Source: ELB16-189 sp018266435
GTDB taxonomy: Bacteria; Bacteroidota; Bacteroidia; Cytophagales; Cyclobacteriaceae
Reading direction: 5' to 3'
Length of the DNA stretch: 64,000 nucleotides
Assembly (NCBI GenBank): GCA_030123525.1
Contig: CP126125.1
Location: 1,736,001 to 1,800,000, forward strand
Positions 33,233 through 41,767 of this stretch are shown piece by piece (the stretch's first letter is position 1; each line of letters opens with the position of its first letter). The notes under the pieces were generated by a model that searched no databases, was not told where the DNA came from, and was given only the letters and a program-made list of their open reading frames with translations. The position numbers and the translations under genes are program-made.

Positions 33233-33658
33233 TTAAAAAATAAAATGTTCTTTTGATTTTAAAGCCGCCAAAGGTATGAAAGCCACCAATTCAACGGAAG
33301 GAATATTGCGCAAGAGTTGCTGCAAACGATTGCTGTCTTCGTATGCGTCTCCCTGGGTGTACAAGATAAAATCAAAGTGAGCATGTTCGGGCACAAGCAA
33401 CTCGCGCGATTCACTCTCTTCGTTGGGTTTATTTTTAAAAAGCCTCAGGCTGTTCACCTCATTGCTAACAGCATAGTACAGGTGATGGCCTGTTATGTTT
33501 TTTTTATTGGTAATTTCAAAATCGGGCATTTTGGCCAAATTTTTAGCTGTTATGCGGTTGATTTCCCAGGCCAGCTTGTACGCTTTTAGCGATGAGATGA
33601 TCCCGTAAAGCCCGAAGTTGAACGTATAGTCAATATCAAGTCGTTTTTTTTTCGGCAT
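33233..33658 (-). CDS. IPExxxVDY family protein
   Basis: A 141-residue Bacteroidota protein family named after a short motif. Here the protein starts MPKKKRLDIDYTFNFGLYGI and ends SVELVAFIPLAALKSKEHFIF. It is found beside pyk and acpP in many Bacteroidota, as here; function is unknown. The open frame extends to 33757, but the ATG at 33658 gives the usual N-terminus. It is divergent from acpP, with 146 bases between. Confidence 0.7.
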   Translation of the reverse strand: MPKKKRLDIDYTFNFGLYGIISSLKAYKLAWEINRITAKNLAKMPDFEITNKKNITGHHLYYAVSNEVNSLRLFKNKPNEESESRELLVPEHAHFDFILYTQGDAYEDSNRLQQLLRNIPSVELVAFIPLAALKSKEHFIF

Positions 33659-33739
33659 TTTTATGGCATAATAAAGTGAGGAATTTTTATGGGTATATTT
33701 TCTCCAATTTTCACATTTGTCAATGTAAAAGCAATAAGT

Positions 33740-33770
33740 TTGACATTCTCCCCGCAAAACGCTTTATTTG
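33740..33770 (+). promoter_or_regulatory. Possible acpP promoter
   Basis: TTG at 33740-33742 (in TTTGACAT) and TATTTG at 33765-33770 fit a -33/-7 pair with 22 bases between. The start of transcription would be close to 33776 and the acpP ATG lies at 33805. The -7 box is one base short of the consensus. Confidence 0.4.
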
Positions 33771-33804
33771 CATCGTTTTTTTTGAATCTCTAAACCTTAC
33801 TATC

Positions 33805-34044
33805 ATGTCTGAAATTGCACAAAAAGTAAAGCAAATCATCATCGACAAACTGGGCGTTGAAGAATCGGAAGTAACCCCTGAGGCAAGCTTCACCAACGAT
33901 TTAGGTGCCGACAGCCTGGACACTGTTGAACTCATTATGGAATTTGAAAAGGAATTCAATATTTCCATTCCTGACGATCAGGCCGAAAACATCGCTACCG
34001 TAGGTCAGGCGATTTCGTATTTGGAAGAAAACGTAAAGAAATAA
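33805..34044 (+). CDS. acpP: Acyl carrier protein
   Basis: A 79-residue carrier for fatty acid synthesis. The attachment serine for phosphopantetheine is S37 in LGADSLDTVELIM. Helix 1 is SEIAQKVKQIIIDKLG and the overall charge is strongly acidic, as usual. The open frame extends upstream to 33676; the ATG at 33805 gives the normal N-terminus. It starts the unit acpP-fabF-rnc, with 21 bases to fabF. Confidence 0.97.
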   Translation: MSEIAQKVKQIIIDKLGVEESEVTPEASFTNDLGADSLDTVELIMEFEKEFNISIPDDQAENIATVGQAISYLEENVKK

Positions 34045-34065
34045 GTTGAACCGCAACGGCACCAC

Positions 34066-35316
34066 ATGGCTTTCAAACGGGTAGTAATTACTGGCGCAGG
34101 CGCACTCACTGCTATTGGCAACACACTCCACGAATACTGGGATGGATTGAAAAGCGGAAAGAGTGGGGCTGCTCCAATTACGAAGTTTGATACCACCAAG
34201 TTCAAGACCAAGTTTGCCTGTGAAGTAAAGGGTTTTAACCCAGAAAATTTCATCGACCGCAAAGAAGCGCGAAAGATGGATCCCTTCACGCAGTATGCCA
34301 TGGTTGTGGTTGACGAAGCGATAAAAAATGCCAACCTTCCGCTGGCCGAGATAAATCCTGATCGCGTTGGAGTGATTTGGGGTTCGGGCATCGGAGGGTT
34401 GCTCACTTTTCAGGAAGAAGTGAGGGCTTTTGCAGCGGGCGATGGAACACCCCGCTTCAATCCTTTCTTTATACCCAAAATGATCCCTGATTTAAGTGCA
34501 GGGCATATTTCTATTAAATACGGTTTCCGCGGGCCAAACTATGTTACCGTTTCGGCTTGCGCATCATCTACCAATGCTATTTATGATGCCTACACCTACC
34601 TGAAGTTAGGCAAGGCAGACATTATTGTTTCCGGAGGCTCAGAAGCAGCCGTTTGTATTGCCGGTGTGGGTGGATTTAATGCATTAAAGGCACTCTCTGA
34701 ACGGAACGATTCTCCCGAAACAGCCTCCCGGCCTTATGACAAAGACCGTGATGGTTTTGTATTGGGCGAAGGGGCCGGGGCATTGATTTTGGAAGAGTAT
34801 GAACATGCCAAAAAAAGAGGCGCAAAAATATTAGGCGAAATCATTGGCGGAGGTATGACGGCCGATGCTTACCACATTACGGCTCCACATCCCGAAGGTC
34901 ATGGCATTATTAAAGTGATGGAACTGGCACTTGAAGAGGCGGGTATTAAACCCGAACAAGTGGATTATGTCAATACCCATGGTACCTCTACTCCGCTGGG
35001 TGATATAGGCGAGATCAAAGCCATTCAAAAAGTATTTGGCGAGCATGCTTATAAACTCAACATTTCATCTACCAAAAGTATGACGGGGCATTTGTTGGGC
35101 GCAGCCGGTGCAATAGAATCAATCGCTTGCCTGTTGGCAATCAATGAAGGAATTGTTCCTCCAACCATCAACCACTTTACAGACGATCCTGATCTGGATC
35201 CTAAACTCAACCTCACGTTTAACAAAGCTCAGCAGCGCAAAGTAAACATAGTGCTGAGCAATACCTTTGGCTTTGGCGGCCACAACTTTTCGATTATCAT
35301 CAAAAAAGCCGAATAG
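34066..35316 (+). CDS. fabF: 3-oxoacyl-ACP synthase II (KAS II)
   Basis: FabF elongates acyl-ACP chains by condensation with malonyl-ACP. The 416-residue chain has the active-site triad: nucleophile C165 in VSACASSTNA, H305 in NTHGTSTPLGD and H342 in MTGHLLGAAGA. The phenylalanine near the end, NTFGFGGHNFSI, is typical of the KAS II gate. It lies between acpP and rnc in a standard fatty acid unit. Confidence 0.97.
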   Translation: MAFKRVVITGAGALTAIGNTLHEYWDGLKSGKSGAAPITKFDTTKFKTKFACEVKGFNPENFIDRKEARKMDPFTQYAMVVVDEAIKNANLPLAEINPDRVGVIWGSGIGGLLTFQEEVRAFAAGDGTPRFNPFFIPKMIPDLSAGHISIKYGFRGPNYVTVSACASSTNAIYDAYTYLKLGKADIIVSGGSEAAVCIAGVGGFNALKALSERNDSPETASRPYDKDRDGFVLGEGAGALILEEYEHAKKRGAKILGEIIGGGMTADAYHITAPHPEGHGIIKVMELALEEAGIKPEQVDYVNTHGTSTPLGDIGEIKAIQKVFGEHAYKLNISSTKSMTGHLLGAAGAIESIACLLAINEGIVPPTINHFTDDPDLDPKLNLTFNKAQQRKVNIVLSNTFGFGGHNFSIIIKKAE

Positions 35317-35320
35317 GTTT

Positions 35321-36040
35321 GTGTGGAAGTTACTAAACCTGCCGAACACATTTACTGCTAAAGAAGATAAAAAACTAATTACGGCCATCAAAACTATTGC
35401 GGGTTTTGCGCCATCCAATATTTCCATTTACCGGTTAGCGACACTGCACAGCAGCAAATCAAGAGATGAAGACGGGTTTCGCGAATCAAATGAACGATTG
35501 GAATACTTAGGCGATGCCATTTTAGGCGCAGCCGTGGCTGATTATCTTTTTAAAAAATACCCGTTTCAGGATGAGGGGTTCCTTACCGAAATACGCGCGC
35601 GTATTGTTAACCGCGAATCGATGAATCACGTGGCCAGAAAAATCGGGATCGCTTCAATTGTTCAGTATGACCAACGGAACACGCACCTTCAAAAAGTAAT
35701 TTTGGGCAATACTCTCGAGGCACTGGTGGGCGCTGTCTATCTCGATAAAGGCTACCCCACATGCAAAAAATTTGTGATCAACAAACTGATCCAGCCTCAT
35801 TTTGATTTGGAAGAAGTGGTGAATTCAGATACCAACCATAAAAGCAAACTGCTTGAGTGGGCCCAACGCAACACCAAAGAAATTAAATTTGAAATTGCTG
35901 AAAATAAAAAAGATCGTGGGCGCGAGTTTTCTGCCCAGGTAATCTTGTCAGGCGAGCCGTATGCTACCGGCTACGGGCTAACCAAAAAGAAAGCTGAACA
36001 AAATGCCGCTGAGAAGACGTGCGCAATGCTGAATATTTAG
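35321..36040 (+). CDS. rnc: Ribonuclease III
   Basis: RNase III cuts double-stranded RNA, including rRNA precursors. The 239-residue protein has the signature NERLEYLGDA (57-66) with the metal-binding acids, a second helix block, and a C-terminal double-stranded RNA-binding domain (about 165-239) ending GYGLTKKKAEQNAAEKTCAML. The start is taken as GTG 35321, four bases after fabF stops; the longer frame would start inside fabF. The acpP-fabF-rnc order is typical of Bacteroidota. Confidence 0.95.
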   Translation: MWKLLNLPNTFTAKEDKKLITAIKTIAGFAPSNISIYRLATLHSSKSRDEDGFRESNERLEYLGDAILGAAVADYLFKKYPFQDEGFLTEIRARIVNRESMNHVARKIGIASIVQYDQRNTHLQKVILGNTLEALVGAVYLDKGYPTCKKFVINKLIQPHFDLEEVVNSDTNHKSKLLEWAQRNTKEIKFEIAENKKDRGREFSAQVILSGEPYATGYGLTKKKAEQNAAEKTCAMLNI

Positions 36041-36491
36041 TTCTTCAGTTGATAACAAGAATGAACGCAATTGAGCACCGGTGGTCTTGAGAGTAGTTTT
36101 CAGATTACCGCCATGACCATTTTCTCCAAAGAAGATGAAGCCAAAAGGGGGTAAAACCCGATCTCATTTTTCGTTTTTTAGTGGCTGAATACCCTGGCAT
36201 AAACCGCGGGTCAGTTAGTCCATTCATGGTAAACAAAGATGTTTGCCGTAAAATATCGTTATGGGTAGTCATGTCAATTTCTTTAGTCAATTTAAAAACT
36301 CAATTACCAACAATCAATAACACAAAGTTGCCAGTAAAGTTTTTGAAATAGACAGTTGAAGTAAGAAATTGTGAAGGTATTGCTCGTGCAATCGATTGTC
36401 TGAAAAAATATTTTTCAGCTTTTCAATAAGTCGGTCCAGATAAGTCCAACCCTTGCCATAAGAATTTCTATGGCATGAGTTGATAAGAATG
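36041..36491. other. Gene-poor gap between rnc and xth, no recognised feature
   Basis: The 451 bases hold two weak open frames on the minus strand (36314-36502 and 36105-36290, about 60 codons each) with no family resemblance I can name. An inverted repeat TGCCATA/TATGGCA, 7 bp with an 8-base loop, lies just after xth at about 36455-36476. There is no clear promoter or terminator. It has the look of the other gaps that hold degraded genes, but no motif supports this. Confidence 0.3.
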
Positions 36492-37265
36492 CTAACGGCC
36501 AATATCTATTTTTAATCCAACCGGGCAATGATCTGAGCCGTGGTACTCGTTGTAGATCAGCGCTTCATTAACGTGGGGCAAAAGTTTTTGACTGATCAAA
36601 AAATGATCAATGCGCCAACCGATATTTTTTTCGCGGCCGTTAAAAATAAAATTCCAGTATGTGTATTTTATTTCATCCGGATGAAAGTGGCGAAAGGTGT
36701 CAACAAATCCGGAGTTCAACAAATTTCCAAAACCATCGATTTCTTGTTGTGTGTAGCCCGCACTCTTGTTGTAGTTTTCTTTGGGTCGAGCCAGGTCAAT
36801 GGGCTGATAGGCAACATTAAAATCGCCACAGGCAATGACAGGCTTTCTGCGCTGCAGCCAAACTAAGTATTCGCGGTAGGCAACATCCCATGTTTGGCGG
36901 TAGTTCAGTCGTTTTAGTTCTTCACCGGCATTGGGTGTGTAAGAAGTAACCAAAAAAAACTGAGGGTATTCGGCAGCGACCACCCGCCCTTCTTGGTCAT
37001 GTTCGTCTAGGCCCAGGTCATATGATACATTGAGAGGTTCTTCTTTTGAGAAAATAGCCGTACCACTGTATCCTTTTCTCGCCTTGGAAGAATTGGCAAA
37101 TACCTTGTATTCAGGAAATAATTTAGCGGCTTCAAACACATCTTCAACAGAGGCTTTGGTTTCCTGCAGGCAAAAAACATCGGGCTTCATGGCGCGAATG
37201 TTTTCTTCAAATCCTTTTTTTACAATGGCACGAATGCCGTTTACGTTCCAGGAGACGAGGTGCAT
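36492..37265 (-). CDS. xth: Exodeoxyribonuclease III (AP endonuclease)
   Basis: This Xth/ExoIII-type enzyme cuts DNA at abasic sites. The 257-residue sequence starts MHLVSWNVNGIRAIVKKGF and contains QETK (E35), the catalytic GDFNVA and the final GSDHCPVGL, with the YRQTWDVAYREYL segment expected before GDFNVA. All catalytic acids are visible. It is the sole gene on the minus strand between rnc and the GSCFA gene. Confidence 0.93.
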   Translation of the reverse strand: MHLVSWNVNGIRAIVKKGFEENIRAMKPDVFCLQETKASVEDVFEAAKLFPEYKVFANSSKARKGYSGTAIFSKEEPLNVSYDLGLDEHDQEGRVVAAEYPQFFLVTSYTPNAGEELKRLNYRQTWDVAYREYLVWLQRRKPVIACGDFNVAYQPIDLARPKENYNKSAGYTQQEIDGFGNLLNSGFVDTFRHFHPDEIKYTYWNFIFNGREKNIGWRIDHFLISQKLLPHVNEALIYNEYHGSDHCPVGLKIDIGR

Positions 37266-37352
37266 GGTTCAATTGTTTCAAGTGGTAAATTATCAAAAGA
37301 ATGCAGAATATAGAATTTAGAATGTAGAATTTGAACCACTACTTTTACACGT

Positions 37353-38336
37353 ATGGATTTTAGGACAGAATTACACACAAGGCCGTCTGAAAACAAATTA
37401 TTGATGTCTGACAAAGTTTTGACGATTGGTTCTTGTTTTGCTGATGAAATGGCCTTTCGGCTGGCTGAAAATAAAATACAAATTGGGAATTATTTTGGTA
37501 CGGTCTTTAACCCGGTCTCCATTCACCGGCTTTTGATGTTCGGATTAAAAAAGGAAACTCCCTCCGCTAAAACTTATTCTGTGCATGATGGGGTTCATTT
37601 CAATTTTTATTTTCATTCGTCTTTTTCGTCAACAGATAAAAATGAACTTGCGAATAGAATTCAAAACACAATTGCTAAAGCAAATTCTTTTTTGAGAACC
37701 GCAAGCCGAATCATCATCACCTACGGAACTTCGTTTGTTTATAAACTAACAGACACGGGCGAGGCAGTGGCCAACTGCCATAAAATGCCATCAACCGACT
37801 TTAACAAATACCTGCTTACACAACCCGAAATTATCGAATCGTTTGAAGGTTTTTACGGCACGCTAAAATCAATCAACCCCGCCTGCAAAATTATTCTCAC
37901 GGTAAGCCCTGTAAGGCATTTGAAAGATACGATTGAGTTGAATGCCGTGAGCAAATCTATTTTGAGAATAGCGTGTCATTCTATTTCAAATCAATTTTCA
38001 GATGTAGAATATTTTCCGGCTTACGAAATTTTGCTTGACGACCTGCGCGATTATCGTTTTTATAAAAAAGACTTAATTCACCCCACGGAAGAGGCGATAG
38101 ATTACATCTGCGAAAAATTTATTGATTCTTATTTTGATAAATCCGCTAAAATATTTTTTACAGAATGGAGCCAGATAAAAAAAGACCTGAATCACAAACC
38201 GTTCAACATAAAATCTGAAAGTCATCAAAAGTTTTTACAATCGCTTTTATTGAAATTAGAAAAGCTTCAATCACAAGTTGATGTTTCAAAAGAAATTGAA
38301 AACTTAAAATCATCAGTTGTTATTCACCAATTGTAA
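37353..38336 (+). CDS. GSCFA domain protein
   Basis: A 327-residue protein with the family-defining N-terminal TIGSCFADEMAFRL (25-38), the NYFGTVFNPVS motif, ITYGTSFVYKL and a late LIHPTEEAIDYI. GSCFA is an SGNH/GDSL-like hydrolase-type family whose target is unknown; the GSCFA serine and the D/H near HPT fit an esterase-type site. A short basic C-terminus follows. The DUF255 gene starts 6 bases after its stop, so the two are probably one unit. Confidence 0.9.
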   Translation: MDFRTELHTRPSENKLLMSDKVLTIGSCFADEMAFRLAENKIQIGNYFGTVFNPVSIHRLLMFGLKKETPSAKTYSVHDGVHFNFYFHSSFSSTDKNELANRIQNTIAKANSFLRTASRIIITYGTSFVYKLTDTGEAVANCHKMPSTDFNKYLLTQPEIIESFEGFYGTLKSINPACKIILTVSPVRHLKDTIELNAVSKSILRIACHSISNQFSDVEYFPAYEILLDDLRDYRFYKKDLIHPTEEAIDYICEKFIDSYFDKSAKIFFTEWSQIKKDLNHKPFNIKSESHQKFLQSLLLKLEKLQSQVDVSKEIENLKSSVVIHQL

Positions 38337-38342
38337 TTTGCA

Positions 38343-40325
38343 ATGCCCAACCAACTCATTCATTCTACCTCGCCTTACCTACTGCAACATGCGCACAACC
38401 CGGTAGAGTGGCAAGAGTGGGGAGAGCCGGCCTTGCAGGAAGCAAAAAAATCTGATAAACCGATTTTAGTGAGCATCGGCTACTCGGCCTGCCATTGGTG
38501 CCATGTGATGGAAAAACAATCTTTTGAGGATAAAGACATTGCGGCTATCATGAACGAAAATTTTGTGTGTATTAAAGTTGACCGAGAAGAGCGCCCCGAT
38601 ATTGATCAGGTCTATATGGAGTCTGTACAAGCGATGGGCGCGCACGGAGGTTGGCCGCTCAATGTTTTCCTCACGCCCGATCAAAAACCATTTTACGGAG
38701 GCACGTATTTTCCGCCACAGCAGTGGTCGAGGTTGTTGTTGCAAGTGGCACAAACTTTTAAAATCAAGCGCGCTGAAATAAATCAGTCGGCCGATGAACT
38801 GGCCGAACATTTGCAGAAAAGCGATTTGCAGCGTTTTGCAAAAGAAGATGAAAGCAATGTGTTCACAAGAGGAAACCTGGACAGCATGTTTTCAATTTTG
38901 CAAAATAAATTTGATACGAAGTGGGGAGGAATAGAAAAAGCCCCCAAGTTTGTGATGCCTGCGGTATGGCAGTGGTTATTGCGCTATTATTTTGTCTCCC
39001 AAAATAAAGAGGCGCTCGGCATGGTGCTGCTTACGCTCAAGCAAATGACCCGTGCCGGCTTGTACGATCAATTGGGCGGTGGGTTTGCACGCTACTCGGT
39101 AGATAGCGAATGGTTCGCCCCGCATTTTGAAAAAATGTTGTACGACAATGCCCAGTTGCTGAGCTTATATGCCGAAGTATATGCGGTTACAAAAGATGAG
39201 TTTTATAAAACAATTGTTTATGAAACTACGACATGGATTCAGCGTGAGATGATGAGCGCTGAAGGCGGATTTTATTCGGCCCTCGATGCCGACAGTGAAG
39301 GGGTGGAGGGAAAATTTTATACCTGGACGTGGAAAGAATTAAAAGACGCGCTGGGCAATGACCTGACCCGGGCTGCTGACCATTTTCACTGCACACCGGA
39401 AGGAAACTGGGAACACGGACAGAATATTTTGACACAGGAATCAGATCAAACCGAAATGGTGTCAATCAGACAAGCAAAACAAAAAATGTTTGCTTTTCGT
39501 GAAAAAAAGATAAAACCATCACTGGATGATAAAGTACTAACCGGCTGGAATGCCCTGGTCATTCAAGGATTGATTGATTGCTATAAATCATTGGGTGACG
39601 AATTGTTTCTAAGCCTGGCAATGAAAAACATCTCATTCATAGAGAAGAATTTAATTGATGAGGGAAGAGTTTTTCGTACGTTTAAAAACAAACGGTCAAC
39701 AACAGAAGGTTTTCTTGAAGACTATGCATTTTTGATTCGAGGTTATGTTTCGCTTTATCAAGTTACGTTTGATGAAAACTTTCTGCGTAAAGCAGAACAC
39801 TGGACGAAGTCAGTCATCCAAACCTTCTTCGATGAAAAAGAAAATTATTTTCATTTTTCATCTTCAGCTTCCGAGCGATTGATTGCGAGGAAGAAAGAAA
39901 TATTTGATAACGTAATTCCTGCATCCAACTCGGTGATGGCCAGAAACCTTTTTCTCTTAGGAACACTTCTCGATAAAAACGACTGGAAAGAAATGGCGAT
40001 GAAGATGACCGCTCAACTTTCTTCCATCATTACATCAGAGCCAGTGTACATGTGTCACTGGGGAATTTTATTTGCCGAAATCACAGAAGGAATGACTGAA
40101 GTTGTGATTTCGGGAAATGAATTGGAAAAAATCAGGGAAGAGATTCAATTCAATTACATTCCGTTTGTAGCTTATGTTGGCGCGAAATCAAAAAGCAATT
40201 TGGCTTTGATGGAAGGCCGAGAATCGGTTGACGGAAAAACAAAAATCTATGTCTGCCGGAATAAAGTTTGCAAGTTGCCGGTAGATAACGTCAATAGTGC
40301 GATCAATCAACTGAGATTACAATGA
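38343..40325 (+). CDS. DUF255 thioredoxin-domain protein (YyaL-like)
   Basis: A 660-residue protein. The N-terminal thioredoxin-like domain carries YSACHWCHVM with C50 and C53, then AHGGWPLNVFLTPDQKPFYGGTYFPP. The bulk (about 200-660) is an alpha/alpha barrel with MLYDNAQLL, DADSEGVEGKFYTWT and NALVIQGL, similar to glycoside hydrolase and epimerase folds. The family is widespread (bacterial YyaL, animal spermatogenesis-associated protein 20), but its role is not established. Its stop overlaps the GH29 start (ATGA). Confidence 0.93.
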   Translation: MPNQLIHSTSPYLLQHAHNPVEWQEWGEPALQEAKKSDKPILVSIGYSACHWCHVMEKQSFEDKDIAAIMNENFVCIKVDREERPDIDQVYMESVQAMGAHGGWPLNVFLTPDQKPFYGGTYFPPQQWSRLLLQVAQTFKIKRAEINQSADELAEHLQKSDLQRFAKEDESNVFTRGNLDSMFSILQNKFDTKWGGIEKAPKFVMPAVWQWLLRYYFVSQNKEALGMVLLTLKQMTRAGLYDQLGGGFARYSVDSEWFAPHFEKMLYDNAQLLSLYAEVYAVTKDEFYKTIVYETTTWIQREMMSAEGGFYSALDADSEGVEGKFYTWTWKELKDALGNDLTRAADHFHCTPEGNWEHGQNILTQESDQTEMVSIRQAKQKMFAFREKKIKPSLDDKVLTGWNALVIQGLIDCYKSLGDELFLSLAMKNISFIEKNLIDEGRVFRTFKNKRSTTEGFLEDYAFLIRGYVSLYQVTFDENFLRKAEHWTKSVIQTFFDEKENYFHFSSSASERLIARKKEIFDNVIPASNSVMARNLFLLGTLLDKNDWKEMAMKMTAQLSSIITSEPVYMCHWGILFAEITEGMTEVVISGNELEKIREEIQFNYIPFVAYVGAKSKSNLALMEGRESVDGKTKIYVCRNKVCKLPVDNVNSAINQLRLQ

Positions 40326-41758
40326 AAAAAATATTTTTCGCAATCATTGTATTTTATTCGTGCACACAAAAAGAAACTCTTCCCCCTTCGCCTGTGCTTC
40401 CCGTTCCTGATAACGCCCAACTCGCGTGGCATAATATGGAGCTCAATGCATTCGTACATTTTACCATCAATACGTTTACTGACAAAGAGTGGGGTTATGG
40501 CGATGAAGGAGAAAAAATATTTAACCCAACCGAATGTAACCCCATACAGTGGGCTTCGGTTTTGAAAGAAGCCGGGTTCAAAGGCTTAATTCTTACCTGC
40601 AAACACCATGATGGGTTTTGTTTGTGGCCGAGCCAATTCACCGAACATTCAGTAAAGAACAGCCCGTGGAAAAATGGTCAAGGGGATTTAGTGAAAGAGG
40701 TTGCCGAGGCATGCAAGCAGGCAGGATTGAAATTTGGAATCTATCTTTCACCGTGGGACCGCAACCACAAAGATTATGGATCGCCTGCTTACATAAAATA
40801 TTATCGCAATCAATTGAAAGAACTGTTTGAAAAATATCCCGATGTTTTTGAAATGTGGTTTGACGGAGCAAATGGTGGCGATGGGTTTTACGGAGGCAAA
40901 CGTGAAACCAGAAATATTGACGGAAAAAATTACTACGATTGGCCGGCTACCTTAAGCATGGTTAAAAAAATAGATACGGGTGTGATTTTTTTCAGCGATG
41001 CCGGCCCAAGCGTGCGCTGGGCAGGTAACGAAAAAGGAATAGCCGGTGAAACCAATTGGAACACACTCACACCCGATACCCTTTATGCCGGCAAGCCCGG
41101 AATAGAAAAACTGCTGAATGAAGGAAATGAAAACGGCTCGCACTGGATTCCGCAAGAGTGCGATGTTTCGATCAGGCCGGGATGGTTTTATCACGCCAAT
41201 GAAGATTCTCTGGTAAAAACACCTGAGCAACTTTTTGATATTTATTTGAAATCGGCAGGACGCGGATCGCTCATGCTGCTCAATATTCCGCCCGACAGGC
41301 GTGGATTGTTTCATGAGAATGATATTGAATCGCTGCGCGGATTTAGAAAACTACTTGACGAAAAATTTAAAACGGATCAGGCACTTCATGCTTCGGCAAG
41401 TGCAAAATATTACCGTGGAGGTAGTGAGCGATATTCTGCCAAAAATTTAGTCGATGGTAATGACGAAACCTATTGGGCTACCGATGACGACCAGCCCATC
41501 GGCTCTTTCGAGATTGATTTTAGAAAAAATGTAAACGTCAATTATGTGATATTGAAAGAATACATCAAACTTGGTCAACGCATAAAACATTTTTCGATTG
41601 ATGTATGGAAAGAAGGACAATGGCAGAACACGGCAAACGGAACTACAATTGGGCACAAACGGATTTTAAAAATTGATCCGGTAACAACCAATAAAATCAA
41701 AATTGAAATTTTAGATTCTAAAGCCTGTCCTGTAATTTCGGCCGTGGAAGTTTATTAA
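40322..41758 (+). CDS. GH29 alpha-L-fucosidase, lipoprotein
   Basis: A 478-residue lipoprotein of GH29. The signal ends in a lipobox VFYSC (C14). The catalytic barrel shows LTCKHHDGFCLWPS, LKFGIYLSPWDRN and the nucleophile D181 in EMWFDGANGG. A C-terminal F5/8-type-C-like domain (about 370-478) probably binds glycan. It should release L-fucose, or related substrates, from host or plant glycans. The overlap with the DUF255 gene and the GT39 gene behind it suggest a joined transcript, although the functions differ. Confidence 0.88.
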   Translation: MKKIFFAIIVFYSCTQKETLPPSPVLPVPDNAQLAWHNMELNAFVHFTINTFTDKEWGYGDEGEKIFNPTECNPIQWASVLKEAGFKGLILTCKHHDGFCLWPSQFTEHSVKNSPWKNGQGDLVKEVAEACKQAGLKFGIYLSPWDRNHKDYGSPAYIKYYRNQLKELFEKYPDVFEMWFDGANGGDGFYGGKRETRNIDGKNYYDWPATLSMVKKIDTGVIFFSDAGPSVRWAGNEKGIAGETNWNTLTPDTLYAGKPGIEKLLNEGNENGSHWIPQECDVSIRPGWFYHANEDSLVKTPEQLFDIYLKSAGRGSLMLLNIPPDRRGLFHENDIESLRGFRKLLDEKFKTDQALHASASAKYYRGGSERYSAKNLVDGNDETYWATDDDQPIGSFEIDFRKNVNVNYVILKEYIKLGQRIKHFSIDVWKEGQWQNTANGTTIGHKRILKIDPVTTNKIKIEILDSKACPVISAVEVY

Positions 41759-41767
41759 GAGCAACAC

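Noticed and set aside
36105..36290. Minus-strand frame beginning MTKEIDMTTHND in the rnc-xth gap
   Set aside because: Possible short gene or remnant, but no known family, no ribosome-binding sequence and no flanking support. Kept only as part of the gap description.
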